From assembly GCF_014529535.1 (NCBI RefSeq), contig NW_023503616.1, forward strand, positions 5,380,584-5,444,583: 64,000 nucleotides of DNA, given 5' to 3'. This document shows positions 9,781 through 20,008 of this stretch, in pieces; within the stretch, counting starts at the first letter, position 1, and every line of letters starts with the position of its first letter. The DNA is from Bradysia coprophila (Eukaryota > Arthropoda > Insecta > Diptera > Sciaridae). The translations under genes were made by a program, and so were the position numbers. Under the pieces are notes generated by a model. It was not told the DNA's origin, did not search any database, and saw nothing but the letters and a program-made list of their open reading frames with translations.

Positions 9781-11787
9781 ATACCGAAGAAAGCTCCGTG
9801 CGATCTCTTAAACATAGTCTCAGCTAGTGCCGCCATAATTTGCATAAAAACCTTAAAGTTCGAGAAAAAAAAGATTTGGATAAGAAAACTATAACTCAAC
9901 GAAAATTCTAACAATTAATTTGCATAAGAAACTTAATTCAAATATTTATTGTCATTTTTCCCAGAGTTAAGGTTTAAAAAAAAACTTAGCCCCGAGAATT
10001 AACTACAAACAGTTGTATGACGACCTTAAGTTTCTTATGCTTTCTAATGATAAAGTTTTGGAAATTTTATAAAAAAAATAAAAATTCGCATAAAAAAACC
10101 TAGTTCTTTATGCAAGTCAGCAGTAAAATCTTTCGAAAAACTTAAGGCCGCTTTGTTGTAAAAAGTGGATGAAGTAATTTTACATTGCGTCCGTGCTTCC
10201 AAATTTCTATTTTGACGAGTGGAGACCTTAAGCACTGTAAATTCCATACAGAGTACAGATCATACTTTGTGATACATAACTTAAAAACTGAAAAATTGAA
10301 GATTCTAATAAAATGACATTGATGACTAATAGATGGAAGCGTTCATTTTTGCATTTGAATGTTTTATTATTGTCACTACGTTGTTGTGTCTCTCATTACA
10401 GACATTATAGACGACATGATTCAAACAAAAATCAAATCAAATAAAACACACAAATTAAGTGCTAAAAATAAAAAAAAATCCCCACAATAAAAACAAATCA
10501 CTGGCAAAACTTCGCATGTAGCCATTTAATTTATTGACCAAAAGTAAAGAAGACAGACATGTACTCAGTAAAGTGAAAACTAAGTAATAAAATGCAGAAA
10601 TTTACCATTCACTTTTCTATGAAAATGCAAGTGATGACACTCAGGACATATTTTTAGTCGAATATTAAAAATTGTGTTTTATTACAGACCTGGAATCTAG
10701 AGTCAATAAACTTATTCATACAAAATTCAAGATCACTGTGTATCCGTGAATTTCAGATAGACGTTAAAAAAACCATCTAAACTGGTTTTGGAATGAGAGA
10801 TCTTTAATTAGCAACTTTTTGTTTTCAGGTGTTAATTCAGCCCAGTTATTTTTCGGAACAACATCCACAGATTAGATTGATTTCTTTCAATAAAAACACC
10901 GACACCAAACTATTACATTGAAAATAGTTAGATGATGTGTGTTCATGTCCAACAGACTAACCAATCAACGCAATATGTTCATTCTTTACCAAGAAGCTTT
11001 GTGGGTAAATATCCTTATACGCTGAAAATTTTAGAAAATAGTTCCCCTAAACCGGTATTGGTCTTCACCAAAAGTTTTTTTTAGACAATAACAAAGCTCA
11101 AATAGAATAATTCCTTTTCCTGTATAGAACGTATAGAGCGAATTATCACAAATATTTACAAACTGCGAAATTAAAACGAATGTCCACAATGGACAAAGCC
11201 ATCTGTCTCATATGAATTTTATATTTGGGAATGTCTAATAAAAACACAATATTTTTGGTAAAATCTCATTGTTTATCCATCCGGTTTATCAGCAAAATTC
11301 GTAAACAATGATGGTCACATGGTATTTTTATTCTATTCTGTATACGGGTTCCTTTGCATTTATTGTTAAATTTTATTCAAAGTTCAGATTAAACAAGCTG
11401 CCGAGAATTTATAGACCTTAATGGATAAGCTGAGAGTTTATTTTGTATGGACATCTGGATTATTTCTGAGACCCGTACACCTCTACGGTTATTTCAACAA
11501 ATTATTGACCAAAATTGATCCAAGAAGATTTTTATAAATTCTTGTTATTAGAAGTTCCTTGAAAATTTACAATTTTAATTGACTTGGAGGTGCGAAATGT
11601 GAATGTCTTTGTTAATTTACAGAAACAGAGACAAAATATTTGAAACACGCAAATAAATCGCACAAATTGAATTCTAATACGATACTATTACTATGATCTA
11701 TACGGTCTATTTCATTGCTGCACTTTGGAATAAGCTAAGAATGCAGACTTGCCGATTAAGTTACAGGTTTCAAAAGTACATTTTTTG
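9781..11787. other. Intergenic, no gene seen
   Basis: About 2 kb of AT-rich DNA with many A/T homopolymers. Possible acceptors (for example CATTACAG near 10395 and ATTACAG near 10687) open onto short frames with no signal peptide or motif. Confidence 0.5.
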
Positions 11788-12345
11788 GAACGTGTAGTAT
11801 TTTATCAATATCTCTAGTAAATTTTGACCGAAATTCATATTTTTTTTTTTATTAGAAAGGTATGAAGCGTCAGTATTATTTCCGGTCTCATAACAAAATG
11901 ACTGCCGGCGGCCATATTGGATTTTAGTAAAAGTGATATATATTGGGAAAAATGGTACCTAGAGAGTTTCTGTTAACATATAAGTAATTGGCTATGTGTG
12001 TGGTGTGTTTCATGCATTCCATATATGGACATCTATATATAACTATATATAGCTATATTGAGCTATCTAATAGCATATTCATTTGTGAAATGTTTATTTA
12101 TAGTGAAGTATAGATAAATATAGATGTTTAAATGGGAATTTATAAATATTTACTTCGTACGGGGCTGTCGGCAATTTATTTGTAAATGATAACGAGAAAA
12201 AGAATGGAAAATGTAAGTGATTTTAAAGGGCGAATAGCTTTTCAGTAGAGAAGAAAATGAAGTAAGATAAATGAAGAGTTTCACATTAAAGGCTTCTGAT
12301 GCGAATAGGTGTTTCGTACGGGTCGGCGTTAGCTATGTTTAAGTT
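11788..12345 (+). mobile_element. 5'-truncated copy of the ~1 kb GTACGAAG repeat family
   Basis: Sequence from about 11788 to 12166 matches the inner and 3' part of the copy at 50614-51677. Shared landmarks are AGTAAATTTTGACCGAA, CTGCCGGCGGCCATATTGGA, GAGAGTTTCTGTTAACAT and a run of TATATAGC units, and it ends in CTTCGTACGGGGCT. Both copies continue past this end with another ~180 bp in common, finishing GGTGTTTCGTACGGGTCGG. The outer limit is therefore not the GGGGCT end. There is no coding capacity. Confidence 0.75.
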
Positions 12346-12614
12346 TATTGTATAACTCTGTACAGTCCACTAGCGGCTTTTGTGCATTTAAGTTGACGCG
12401 TCGGCGTCATTCAAAAATAGTAGGTAGCAGTAGAATGCCACATTTACGATAAATGAAGTCACAAGGCTCATTTGTTAAGACATCGGTTTTTCTTAAGCGA
12501 CCATTAGTTTACATAAACATCACAAATATAACACCGAAATTATTTAAACTTTTTGTCAGTAAATTTTAGATCTGTGGCTGTATATGGAGACAATATCGAC
12601 TTAGATTTTTTTTG

Positions 12615-12622
12615 TATAAAAG
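12615..12622 (+). promoter_or_regulatory. TATA box of the GGYPGYGYGG gene
   Basis: TATAAAAG, 181 bp before the ATG at 12796. A start near 12645 leaves a leader of about 150 nt. Confidence 0.65.
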
Positions 12623-12795
12623 AGCACACTTATACATTGCCTTATTTTATTCGGTGATTGGCATCTTAACAGAACAAAAAACATCCAAAATAGAGCGAGG
12701 ATATAGTTTTAGGATAGCTTGCACTGTACAATATTAATAGCATAGTTTTGCCAATTTGAAAATTGAGATATTTTCGTTGAGTGAAAAGTGAAAAA

Positions 12796-13526
12796 ATGAG
12801 AGCTGTGATAATTATAAGCTGTTTGTTCGGTGTAGCATTATGTGTACCTGTCGCTTATAAAGACCAGAATCCATCTGCTCAGCTTCCAGGTCGAATTCAA
12901 GCGGAAGCATCAGATCCAGTGGAATTGGCTAGAAAGCGAAGACATTTGTTTGGCTTAGATATTGATGTGTACAATAACAATGGATTTGGATATTTCGGTT
13001 TGTTTTTGTTATTACAGTCGACGTTAGTGAAATTTAGCAATGAATTTATTTCAGCTGTTTTTTAGCTGGTACAAACCGAATTGATTTTATACAGATGAAG
13101 TAGTTAGATGAGTGTGATAATAGTAAAACTCATAAAGACGTACGAGCACTTTTCTTTGTATGAGAAACCCAGCTGGAAAAAGCTGAAGCAAATTCATATC
13201 AGTACATTTCACTGACTGTACTTTTTGTTTTCAATTCAGTAAAAATTTCTACCAAATTTGAAAACTTGAAAGCCTACATTTACAATGACTCCCTTAACTT
13301 TCTTATTTTGAGACACGTTTCCCTCTTTTTACTTTTAGATAATGGCTTTGACTATTACGGAGGCGGCTATGGTGGATATCCAGGGTATGGTTATGGAGGA
13401 TTCGGAGGAGGTTATCCTGGTTATGGATATGGAGGTTTTGGAGGAGGTTATCCTGGTTATGGCTATGGAGGTTATGGAGGAGGTTTCGGAGGTTATCCTG
13501 GTTATGGCTATGGTGGATTCTTTTAA
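12796..13526 (+). CDS. Prepropeptide with Gly-Tyr-Pro repeats
   Basis: Two exons, 12796-12997 and 13339-13526, join in phase 1 (donor GTTTGT, acceptor TTTTAG; the split codon is Asp) to give 129 aa. Residues 1-16 are a signal peptide (MRAVIIISCLFGVALC). The pro-region 17-45 ends in R-K-R-R at 46-49, a full furin consensus. Then comes a conserved LDIDVYNNNGFGYF block and, in exon 2, three copies of a GGYPGYGYGGFG-type unit, ending GGFF. It is a close paralogue of the gene at 15816: same exon-1 length (202 bases), same cleavage position, same YNNNG block and same C-terminal GGFF. The 341-bp intron contains a 208-bp MITE. AATAAA lies at 13560. A secreted structural or antimicrobial Gly-rich product is possible; neither is demonstrated. 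Confidence 0.82.
13014..13221. repeat. Palindromic MITE inside an intron
   Basis: The left arm has ACAGTCGACGTTAGTGAAAT then TTTCAGCTGTTTTTTAGCTGG. The right arm has CCAGCTGGAAAAAGCTGAAG then CATTTCACTGACTGTACT. The same termini recur at 52053-52267 and 56315-56580. It takes up most of the intron of the Gly-Tyr-Pro gene. Confidence 0.75.
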
Positions 13527-13559
13527 AAATTAGCTAATTCTAATTTGTATATTTTTTCT

Positions 13560-13565
13560 AATAAA
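13560..13565 (+). terminator. Poly(A) signal AATAAA
   Basis: AATAAA, 34 bp after the stop of the 12796 gene. Confidence 0.6.
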
Positions 13566-14456
13566 GAAATATGTGATGCATTGTTTTCGATTATAAAAAA
13601 GTTTAGAAGCACTTTACACCAAGTCTTCCTATACCACTGATCATAATGTACTGTAATGAAGCATAAATGAAACTACGCTTTATTATAAATGACTTCTTAA
13701 ATTAAAAGCAGGAGACAAACCATAAGTCTAAAAATGATGACGTACTAGAACAGAGATCCATACCATGGTATGCATACCAGACAAAAATTATTTCTGTGCC
13801 TTAGGATCATAATTCGACGTATTTCGTCACTGCACCTACGATCGAAAAGTGATTGCTAAGAAAAGCTCAAATTGTTGCAATGTTTTTGTTTTGTTTTTCG
13901 TCTCATTTGATCCTTACGGCACAGAAAACGAAGTTCGTGACTCGTGACGAAAGCAGAATTTTTTCACTTGTGACGAAAAATACTATTATGCCACCAAGTA
14001 AGAAATGCTTCTTTTGGCACTAAATGTGTCGATTTTTGCTCGAGTTCACAATAATGGCAAAGAATGTTAAACCTCTTGTCACACTCTAAATAATAACCTT
14101 GAAAAATATTCGAACAAAATTGGATTGGAACCAATTGTGAAGCGTAAGCGTGATAGAAGATAAGGGTCTGGAGTAGCGTGATTCTTACTTGTATGGAAAA
14201 AATTTTTTGTCGATATTTGGAAATTACATACGATACAAAATATTGTGTTGGTATATGGAACATTTTTCTCTATGGACGCGATTTTTTAAAAAAATTTTTA
14301 GTGGTCACGAAAAATCACCGAAGTTTGTATGGCCTACTATGGGGGAAAAAATTTTCCATTCTGGAGTCTAAAACCATCCACTTTACATTGACATTGCACG
14401 TGTATAACATTTTAGTGAAAGGTATTCGAAAAATGAAATACGTTCAATCAAAGAGC
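13566..14456. other. Intergenic, nothing recognised
   Basis: No gene signals. Frames at 13964-14263 (minus) and 14178-14633 (plus) are long by chance; the second runs into the repeat that follows. Confidence 0.5.
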
Positions 14457-14462
14457 CTTGGA

Positions 14463-14646
14463 GCCGCGTGTGGAAATTTTGTTTTCTTCCCGGTATCCGA
14501 GTCAAATTTCCCGGTATCTAAAATCGTAAATTTGATTTTTCGGCACATATTTTTCCCGATTTTTTCGATTTCCCGGTATCTAAAGAATTTTTCTGAAAAC
14601 TTCCCGGTATCCAGGATACCGCGGATACAGTGAATTTCCACACGCG
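14463..14646. repeat. Short TIR element with TTCCCGGTATC repeats
   Basis: The ends form an inverted repeat (CCGCGTGTGGAAATT on the left, AATTTCCACACGCG on the right). They are flanked by CTTGGA at 14457-14462 and 14647-14652, a possible 6-bp target duplication. Inside, TTCCCGGTATC occurs four times in direct orientation. There is no open frame of its own. Confidence 0.6.
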
Positions 14647-14680
14647 CTTGGACCAGTAGTTTAATATTGACTATGTCAGG

Positions 14681-15086
14681 CAGGGACTATTTTTGAGAAA
14701 TTTTTGGAGAGTTTTAAGAATTCTTTGAGAAATTTGAGAAATATTTCTTTAAATTTCTCAAAATTTTACAAAAATTTTTTCTTATTCTTCTGAATAAAAT
14801 TTAGGAAAATTAACTTTGTTACGTGTCTAACGATGTAGACAATATATTAAACGTTTTTGGAACTGATTTAGACAGCTAGTTTTGATAAATACTTGAAAAC
14901 TGAATATCGAAGGCTTTAATTACTTCTTCTTACTCTTTTTCGACTGCACGAGTTCTGTGGTTACTTTTTTGTCTGTCTGCACATAAAATTACATTGTTCA
15001 ATCATATTTGAGGCTTTAAAAAATTTGAGAAATTTTTGAAAAATTTTAGAATTTTGAGAAATCCGATTTCTCAAAAATAGTCCCTG
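14681..15086. mobile_element. hAT-like MITE with perfect 8-bp target duplication
   Basis: The ends CAGGGACTATTTTTGAGAAA and their complement form terminal inverted repeats of about 21 bp. The element is flanked on both sides by ATGTCAGG (14673-14680 and 15087-15094). An 8-bp target duplication with CAGGG ends is the hallmark of hAT elements. The 406-bp interior is AT-rich with many TTTGAGAAA-like words and no transposase, so it is non-autonomous. Confidence 0.85.
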
Positions 15087-15094
15087 ATGTCAGG

Positions 15095-15598
15095 AGTAGT
15101 AAATATTTTCGTTCCTTCAAACCATGAAGAAAAAAGATAATTTTGGTGATCCGATACCGATATTGATTACGTCGCACTCATATTTCATTCTTTCAATTAC
15201 TTACTCGATTCTTCCATACATATAAAATTTGCACTTCTTGTTGTAAATACGTTCTTATGTCGATAGTAGGTGCGTATTTTCCAAAATTTCAGGTTTTCAT
15301 TAATTTATAGCAAAATAAACACCAAAGTCGAATATTAATAAAATTCGCTTGTGAAGATGGTCAACAATGAATGTGTGACAAGATTGAAGAATATAATTTA
15401 TAACCTTGTCTTGGTCGTGTTACGTTTGTTTTTGTACGATTGTTAGCTTTTAATGATTTCGCATTATTAGTCTATCTACATCAGTGACTATTTTGCCTCC
15501 TTACCGCATGACGTTTTCTACGAAGGGGTTTAAAATTGAAATAGTTTTGTGGGACAGAGAAAAAAAAAACACCACGTCGCTTGACTATATTAATTTTG
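15095..15598. other. Upstream region of the 15816 gene
   Basis: AT-rich DNA with no frame or repeat I can support; presumably the upstream region of the paralogue that follows. Confidence 0.4.
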
Positions 15599-15606
15599 TA
15601 TAAAAG
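15599..15606 (+). promoter_or_regulatory. TATA box of the 15816 gene
   Basis: TATAAAAG, 217 bp before the ATG. A good acceptor (TTTCATTGCAG) ends just 12 bp before the ATG, so the 5' leader may contain an intron. I cannot choose its donor. Confidence 0.6.
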
Positions 15607-15815
15607 AACATTACATATCAATTTTGTAGTTCTTTTCGAATCAATTAACTGGTAGGAGACGAATTCGTTGACTAAGAACAAATTCAGAGACGGTATCAGA
15701 GGATATACCAATTTTGTATTTTTTAAAGAAGCACATAGTGTATGGTGTGACTAAATAGTAATTTCTTAGACTTAGCCTAATTAACGTAATAATTTCATTG
15801 CAGAATTCTCGAACA

Positions 15816-16221
15816 ATGAAAACTGTGTTTGTACTCACTTGCCTCTGCGCTGTGGCAGTTAGTGTGCCTGTAGTAACAAAGGTCCGTCCAGCATCTGCAG
15901 AATTTCCAGCCTTTATTCAAGTAGAAGCATCAAATCCTATAGAGGCAGTGAGAAAAGCCAGGCAACTATTTGATATTGATATCGATATTTATAATAACAA
16001 CGGAGCTGGATATTTTGGTAAAAATGAAATTATTTTGTCAAAAACAGGAGTAATCTCTATGAATTGAATATTGTGTAGATAACGGTGACGATTTTTATGG
16101 CGGAGGAGGTTATGGAGGTTACGGTGGCTATGGAGGTTATGGTGGCGGCTATGGAGGTTATGGTGGCGGCTATGGAGGATATGGTGGCGGATGTTATGGA
16201 TGTTACGGTGGCTTCTTCTAA
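15816..16221 (+). CDS. Prepropeptide with Gly-Tyr repeats and two Cys
   Basis: Two exons, 15816-16017 and 16079-16221, with a 61-bp intron (GTAAAA donor, TTGTGTAG acceptor), join in phase 1 to give 114 aa. Residues 1-16 are a signal peptide (MKTVFVLTCLCAVAVS). The pro-region ends R-K-A-R at 46-49, then FDIDIDIYNNNGAGYF, and exon 2 is GGYGGYGGGYGG-type repeat ending CYGCYGGFF. The two C-terminal cysteines are absent from the sister gene at 12796 and could cross-link chains. Clear tandem duplication relates the two: same exon-1 length, cleavage site, phase and C-terminus. The ATG chosen is the first ATG after the possible leader acceptor and the one giving a signal peptide. AATAAA is at 16331. 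Role unknown: a Gly-rich secreted structural or defence peptide are the alternatives. Confidence 0.83.
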
Positions 16222-16330
16222 GCAAAAATTTAAGTGATGTGATAATGATGTTTCTAATGTGGAACAAAGTTTATTGAATGTTTTTGACTATATTAACCGG
16301 GATAACGATGCAAACAAAAATGTTTTTTAG

Positions 16331-16336
16331 AATAAA
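16331..16336 (+). terminator. Poly(A) signal AATAAA
   Basis: AATAAA, 110 bp after the stop of the 15816 gene. Confidence 0.55.
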
Positions 16337-16590
16337 GTATAATCCCAACAAAAATCTCTTCGAGAAAAGTGTGACGCAGTCTTTGAAGTACAATTTCTAA
16401 AATGAATGATATCGCTAGAGTTGACGCTTTCAGCTTCGTTACGCAAAAATTAAATTTTACATCTAATTAGTTCAAACAAGCTGGCTTAGTTTTATCTCAT
16501 CATCTGCCAAATAATTTTTACCAAAAAAAATTTTTACGTGTTACGACGGCATGTTTCATTTTCATTTACATTGCCTAATCAGCATTGTAC

Positions 16591-16700
16591 TTACGAGGTT
16601 CCAAGTTGTTTATTTGACAAGTGGGGAATACAGCCCTCCCCTTCGGGTCGGGCTGTAACACCCCACTTATCAAATAAACAACTTGGAACCTCGGAAGTAA
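16591..16700. repeat. Near-perfect hairpin MITE, 110 bp
   Basis: The left arm runs GAGGTTCCAAGTTGTTTATT then TGACAAGTGGGG and ACAGCCC. The right arm is GGGCTGT, CCCCACTTATCA and AATAAACAACTTGGAACCTC. The loop is a small CCCCTTCGGGTC. It has almost uninterrupted pairing and no coding content. Confidence 0.8.
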
Positions 16701-16950
16701 TATACTATAAACAAAAATTTTACCGAAAAAGTCTGCGTCGCAAAGTGGCAGATGTTCAGGAACAGACCTGTAAGAAAATTTATCTGCTACATGCGACGCA
16801 GATTTTTTTGGTAAAAGAAAACCACTCTCAGAAACTACTTCGAGGCCAATAAAACAAAATTCTGATTTTTCCTGGGGTAATGGCGTATCACATTTTCATT
16901 TTTATGCCCACCCTGAAGCTCCTGCAAAATTTCATTGGCCGAGGTCGACC

Positions 16951-16983
16951 GTCGATAGATAGACAGATAGATAGATAGATAGA
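16951..16983. repeat. GATA/GACA microsatellite
   Basis: A short run of GATA units with one GACA. It follows a segment (CACCCTGAAGCTCCTGCAAA) that looks like repeat-derived sequence. Confidence 0.7.
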
Positions 16984-17557
16984 AACATACAGAGCAAGTT
17001 GAAAGATTTTGATTGTTTGGAAAAAGTCAATTTGGTGTATTTTGTATAAAATGACAAATTTCAAAACGATGTATCTCCGGCAATTTTAAACCTACATAGT
17101 CGAGTGATAGCTCGTTTTGCTCGTATTTGAAACGAGAATATGATAGAATAGGTTTTGTGGGGATATAGTGTAAAGGGCAAAAACTGAAATGTTCGGCTAT
17201 ACATAGTTGCCGCGTCTCAAAAAAATTTCTTCGTTCTTTTTTTGGAGTTAGACTGCGTCAAGTCCTCCGCTATCGCTCCGGACATGATTAAAGATTAATA
17301 ACATTCTTTTATCGTTTAGAATGTTACTTGTTGTCCTACCACAGTGTGATGAGTGCAAAGGGTGCACTGGTTCTCTTGAAGTGATCTTTTTTCCATTAAT
17401 TTTCATACACAAAATCGTGGGTGCTGGTTGCAGCACTGGCTGTCAAAGGCAATCTCTACAGAACTAATTTGTCCAATAAAACTGAAGGTTCTTCTTGTTG
17501 TTTGCTTATTTATTCAAAATACAATTGGTGTGTAAGTCATTCCGATATGATTTTTTT
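16984..17557. other. Intergenic, nothing recognised
   Basis: Downstream flank of the minus-strand cuticle gene. Open frames here are short and without motif. Confidence 0.4.
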
Positions 17558-18203
17558 TTACATTGCTGGAACTCTTAAAACCATATCTGGTACTGTTGGA
17601 GGAACAACCTCTGTAACTGTTGGAACAACAACCTCTGGCACTGTTGGAGCAACAACCTCTGAAACTGTTGGAACAACAACCTCTGAAACTGTTGGAACAA
17701 CAACCTCTGGAACTGTTGGAACAACAACATCTGGCACTGTTGGAATATGTGTTCCACGAGGAACGTAGCCTTTTGTATCAGCAGTATAACGAACTTCTAC
17801 AACCTCACCGCTGGGATTCGTAAATCTGTATAATCCAGCTCTGGCTACATATGCATCTTCTTTGCCAGGATTGACAATTGTTCCAGTCTCTTCGCGAATG
17901 GAACCATCAGCTGTTTCGAAACTTTTTTAAGAAAAATTTAGAAAATTTGGTTAAATACAAGTGTTTGATCAATGCATTTATGAATTCGTTTATACCTGAA
18001 TTTGTATGATCCATCAGCCTCGAATACTTGTGAAGATCTTACAATTTGTATCACATCTCCCATTGTCATTGTTTCTTCTTCAATGGGAGCTGCTGTAGCA
18101 ACAGCGATAATAGCGAAGGTAATCAGTATCTAAACGGTAAGTCAAATTTTTCTTAAAGTTTATTTTACCCTTGTTTGAAGCTGACATGACTTACGGTTTT
18201 CAT
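17558..18203 (-). CDS. RR-1 cuticle protein with PTVxEVV repeat tail
   Basis: Three exons, 18203-18195 (Met-Lys-Thr), 18129-17996 and 17921-17558, join in phases 0 and 2 to give 168 aa. Residues 1-17 are a signal peptide (MKTILITFAIIAVATAA). The chitin-binding Rebers-Riddiford region follows: GSYKFSFETADGS, EETGTIVN, then LYRFTNPSGEVVEVRY and YTADTKGYVP, which fits the RR-1 form typical of flexible cuticle. After it come seven 8-residue units of the type PTVPEVVV (24-bp tandem repeat, ~17580-17750), ending RVPAM. RR-1 proteins are secreted by epidermis and bind chitin in the procuticle; the Val-Pro repeat tail is not part of that domain and may add elasticity (inference). The nine-base first coding exon is typical of insect cuticle genes. 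The last acceptor (TTAAAAAAG) is weak but forced by frame and by the domain. The plus-strand frames at 17421-17823 are shadows. Confidence 0.9.
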
Positions 18204-18320
18204 TGTTGATCGATTTCGTAATTCGCGTTAGCTTTGCAAAGAATATATTTACTTGAATGATATTGCAAGTGCTCAAATGAAACTGATGTCGATAACAAAT
18301 TTTCTGTCAAATTTATACAA

Positions 18321-18328
18321 ATTTTATA
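18321..18328 (-). promoter_or_regulatory. TATA box of the RR-1/PTV gene
   Basis: TATAAAAT on the minus strand, 118 bp before the ATG. A second, weaker TATAAAT lies about 11 bp further downstream. Confidence 0.55.
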
Positions 18329-19919
18329 TCTCTTATCAATCACAAAATTCTTTATAATCTTATCCCTGCAGGCTGTTTTATTGATATGTCACTTAATTTA
18401 GATTTTTTCTTTAGTTAGTGTACTTTCTAATTTTTAAACTTCTCTATAATATTACATACAGACTCGTCCGCACCGTCTAAATTTATAAAAGCAGTTAGCC
18501 CACAAAACTTGTTAGGTAAACGTACACCTCACTAGTAATCTATTTATAGTACGCCCTATTTGTTTTGAATTATTGATTTAGTAACAACTTATAATATCTT
18601 GATGCTCCGTAGAACAAAGCAAAAACCGACATATTTTCACAGATTATGACAAAAGTGTTTCAACTTTCTTCATCAATTGTTCAGCCCGAGTGAAAATATC
18701 GTTTTTGAATTGTCGTTCAACCATCGGGAAAATAAAGTGTAATTCGCAAGGAAAATTATTATCAGTAACGTAATGTAGGTGTCAACCCACTTTCCTAATG
18801 ATGAAGGAACCAAAAACTTAGCGATATCAAGGCAACGGTTAAAAACATTTAGATTTTTTGGTTTTCCGTTTTTCTTATGTTCATCTTCTGTTTCCTAACC
18901 TTTTATAAAGGACCAAAACTCCCTGTAAGAGGTAAGAAGGAAAACTTACCGAATTTGTAAAATTTCACATATCCGAAGTAAACATCTTGACAAGATTTGA
19001 CTTTTGTCTTATGTATTAACCGATATCGACACATAACTTGATTTATTTTACTTTCGGTTCCCGTTTGGGAACCGTAAATTACAATTTTCGTAGTTCGTGT
19101 GATGAAAAATAGATTTGAGGAACGTACGTCTCTTCCAAAAAATGCTACGAAGTTCTATGTGTCGTTACAAAAAAAAATCCATGTACAGTAATAGTTAAGT
19201 CTGCTACTTCTTTTGTTAAATGTTATTCGATGTGTCTGATAATAAATCTTTTACTTCACTGATTTAAACATTTTTTCTGTCGTCGCTGTCATTGAGTTAG
19301 TTAGTTAATTAATTTTCACTCTATCAGATGTATCAAATGTACTTTTCACAACGCAGGCGAGAAAATAGTCATTTTCTCCCATTTCCTGAAAATTCGGAAG
19401 TTTTTGTTGTGAAAACGACGTTTTCAAAACGGTGTGTTTAACTGAGGAAGAAAAGTTGGATATTGCATTTTTTTGGTGAATTGTGATAGAAATGCAATTT
19501 CCAACTTTTCTTCCCTCATTGAACAAATAACTATTGTATCTAAATTAACTGAATCGGGATTTTTGTTTTTGAAGATGGTTTTTCTCAGTATAAGCATTCC
19601 AAAAAAATTAAATCGATTTTGGATATTTCGAAATCAAACTAGTCTCTCTCTGTATTACCAAATTTATCGCAGTTCTGTTATTGAAGTGTGTTGATGGCGT
19701 TGATTTGATTTATTTCGTCTTTGGGGATCCCTTTTGTCGTCTAAAATTTATAATACATGACTCATTTATCAACCAACTACCTTGATCAATACACTTATCA
19801 AAACACAAACTCAAAATGCATAAAACACCATTAACTTTTATGGAATTTTCTCATTAGGAAAATGGTGCTAATTGGTTACTTATTTTCGCGAAAATTATTG
19901 ATATTTACTCTTGGAGGCC
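18329..19919. other. Divergent intergenic region, no gene seen
   Basis: Spacer between the divergent cuticle gene and the Pro/Val peptide gene. Around 19199-19300 a CTGCTACTTCTTTTGTTAAA segment with GTCGTCGCTGTC downstream resembles a dispersed repeat seen near 54.1 and 54.6 kb. Between 19370 and 19520 an inverted pair around GGAAGAAAAGTTGG is visible. Frames at 19305-19694 are chance. Confidence 0.45.
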
Positions 19920-19927
19920 TATAAAAC
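19920..19927 (+). promoter_or_regulatory. TATA box of the Pro/Val-rich peptide gene
   Basis: TATAAAAC, 89 bp before the ATG at 20009, with TTTAGTTTAG about 25-30 bp downstream. Confidence 0.6.
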
Positions 19928-20008
19928 GAAACAATTTTAGAAATTTTAGTTTAGACAAAGTTTTCTACAGGTAGAGATCGACAGAAAATTTTTAAAAAGT
20001 AAAATAAA

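Noticed and set aside
9471-9914. 147-codon minus-strand frame
   Set aside because: It reads straight through a palindromic MITE and has no domain, promoter or splice support.
14178-14633. 151-codon plus-strand frame
   Set aside because: Its second half is the TTCCCGGTATC element and the first half is featureless AT-rich sequence.
17421-17823. Plus-strand frames with TSGTVGTT or QQPLELLE repeats
   Set aside because: Shadows of the PTVxEVV repeat of the cuticle gene on the minus strand.
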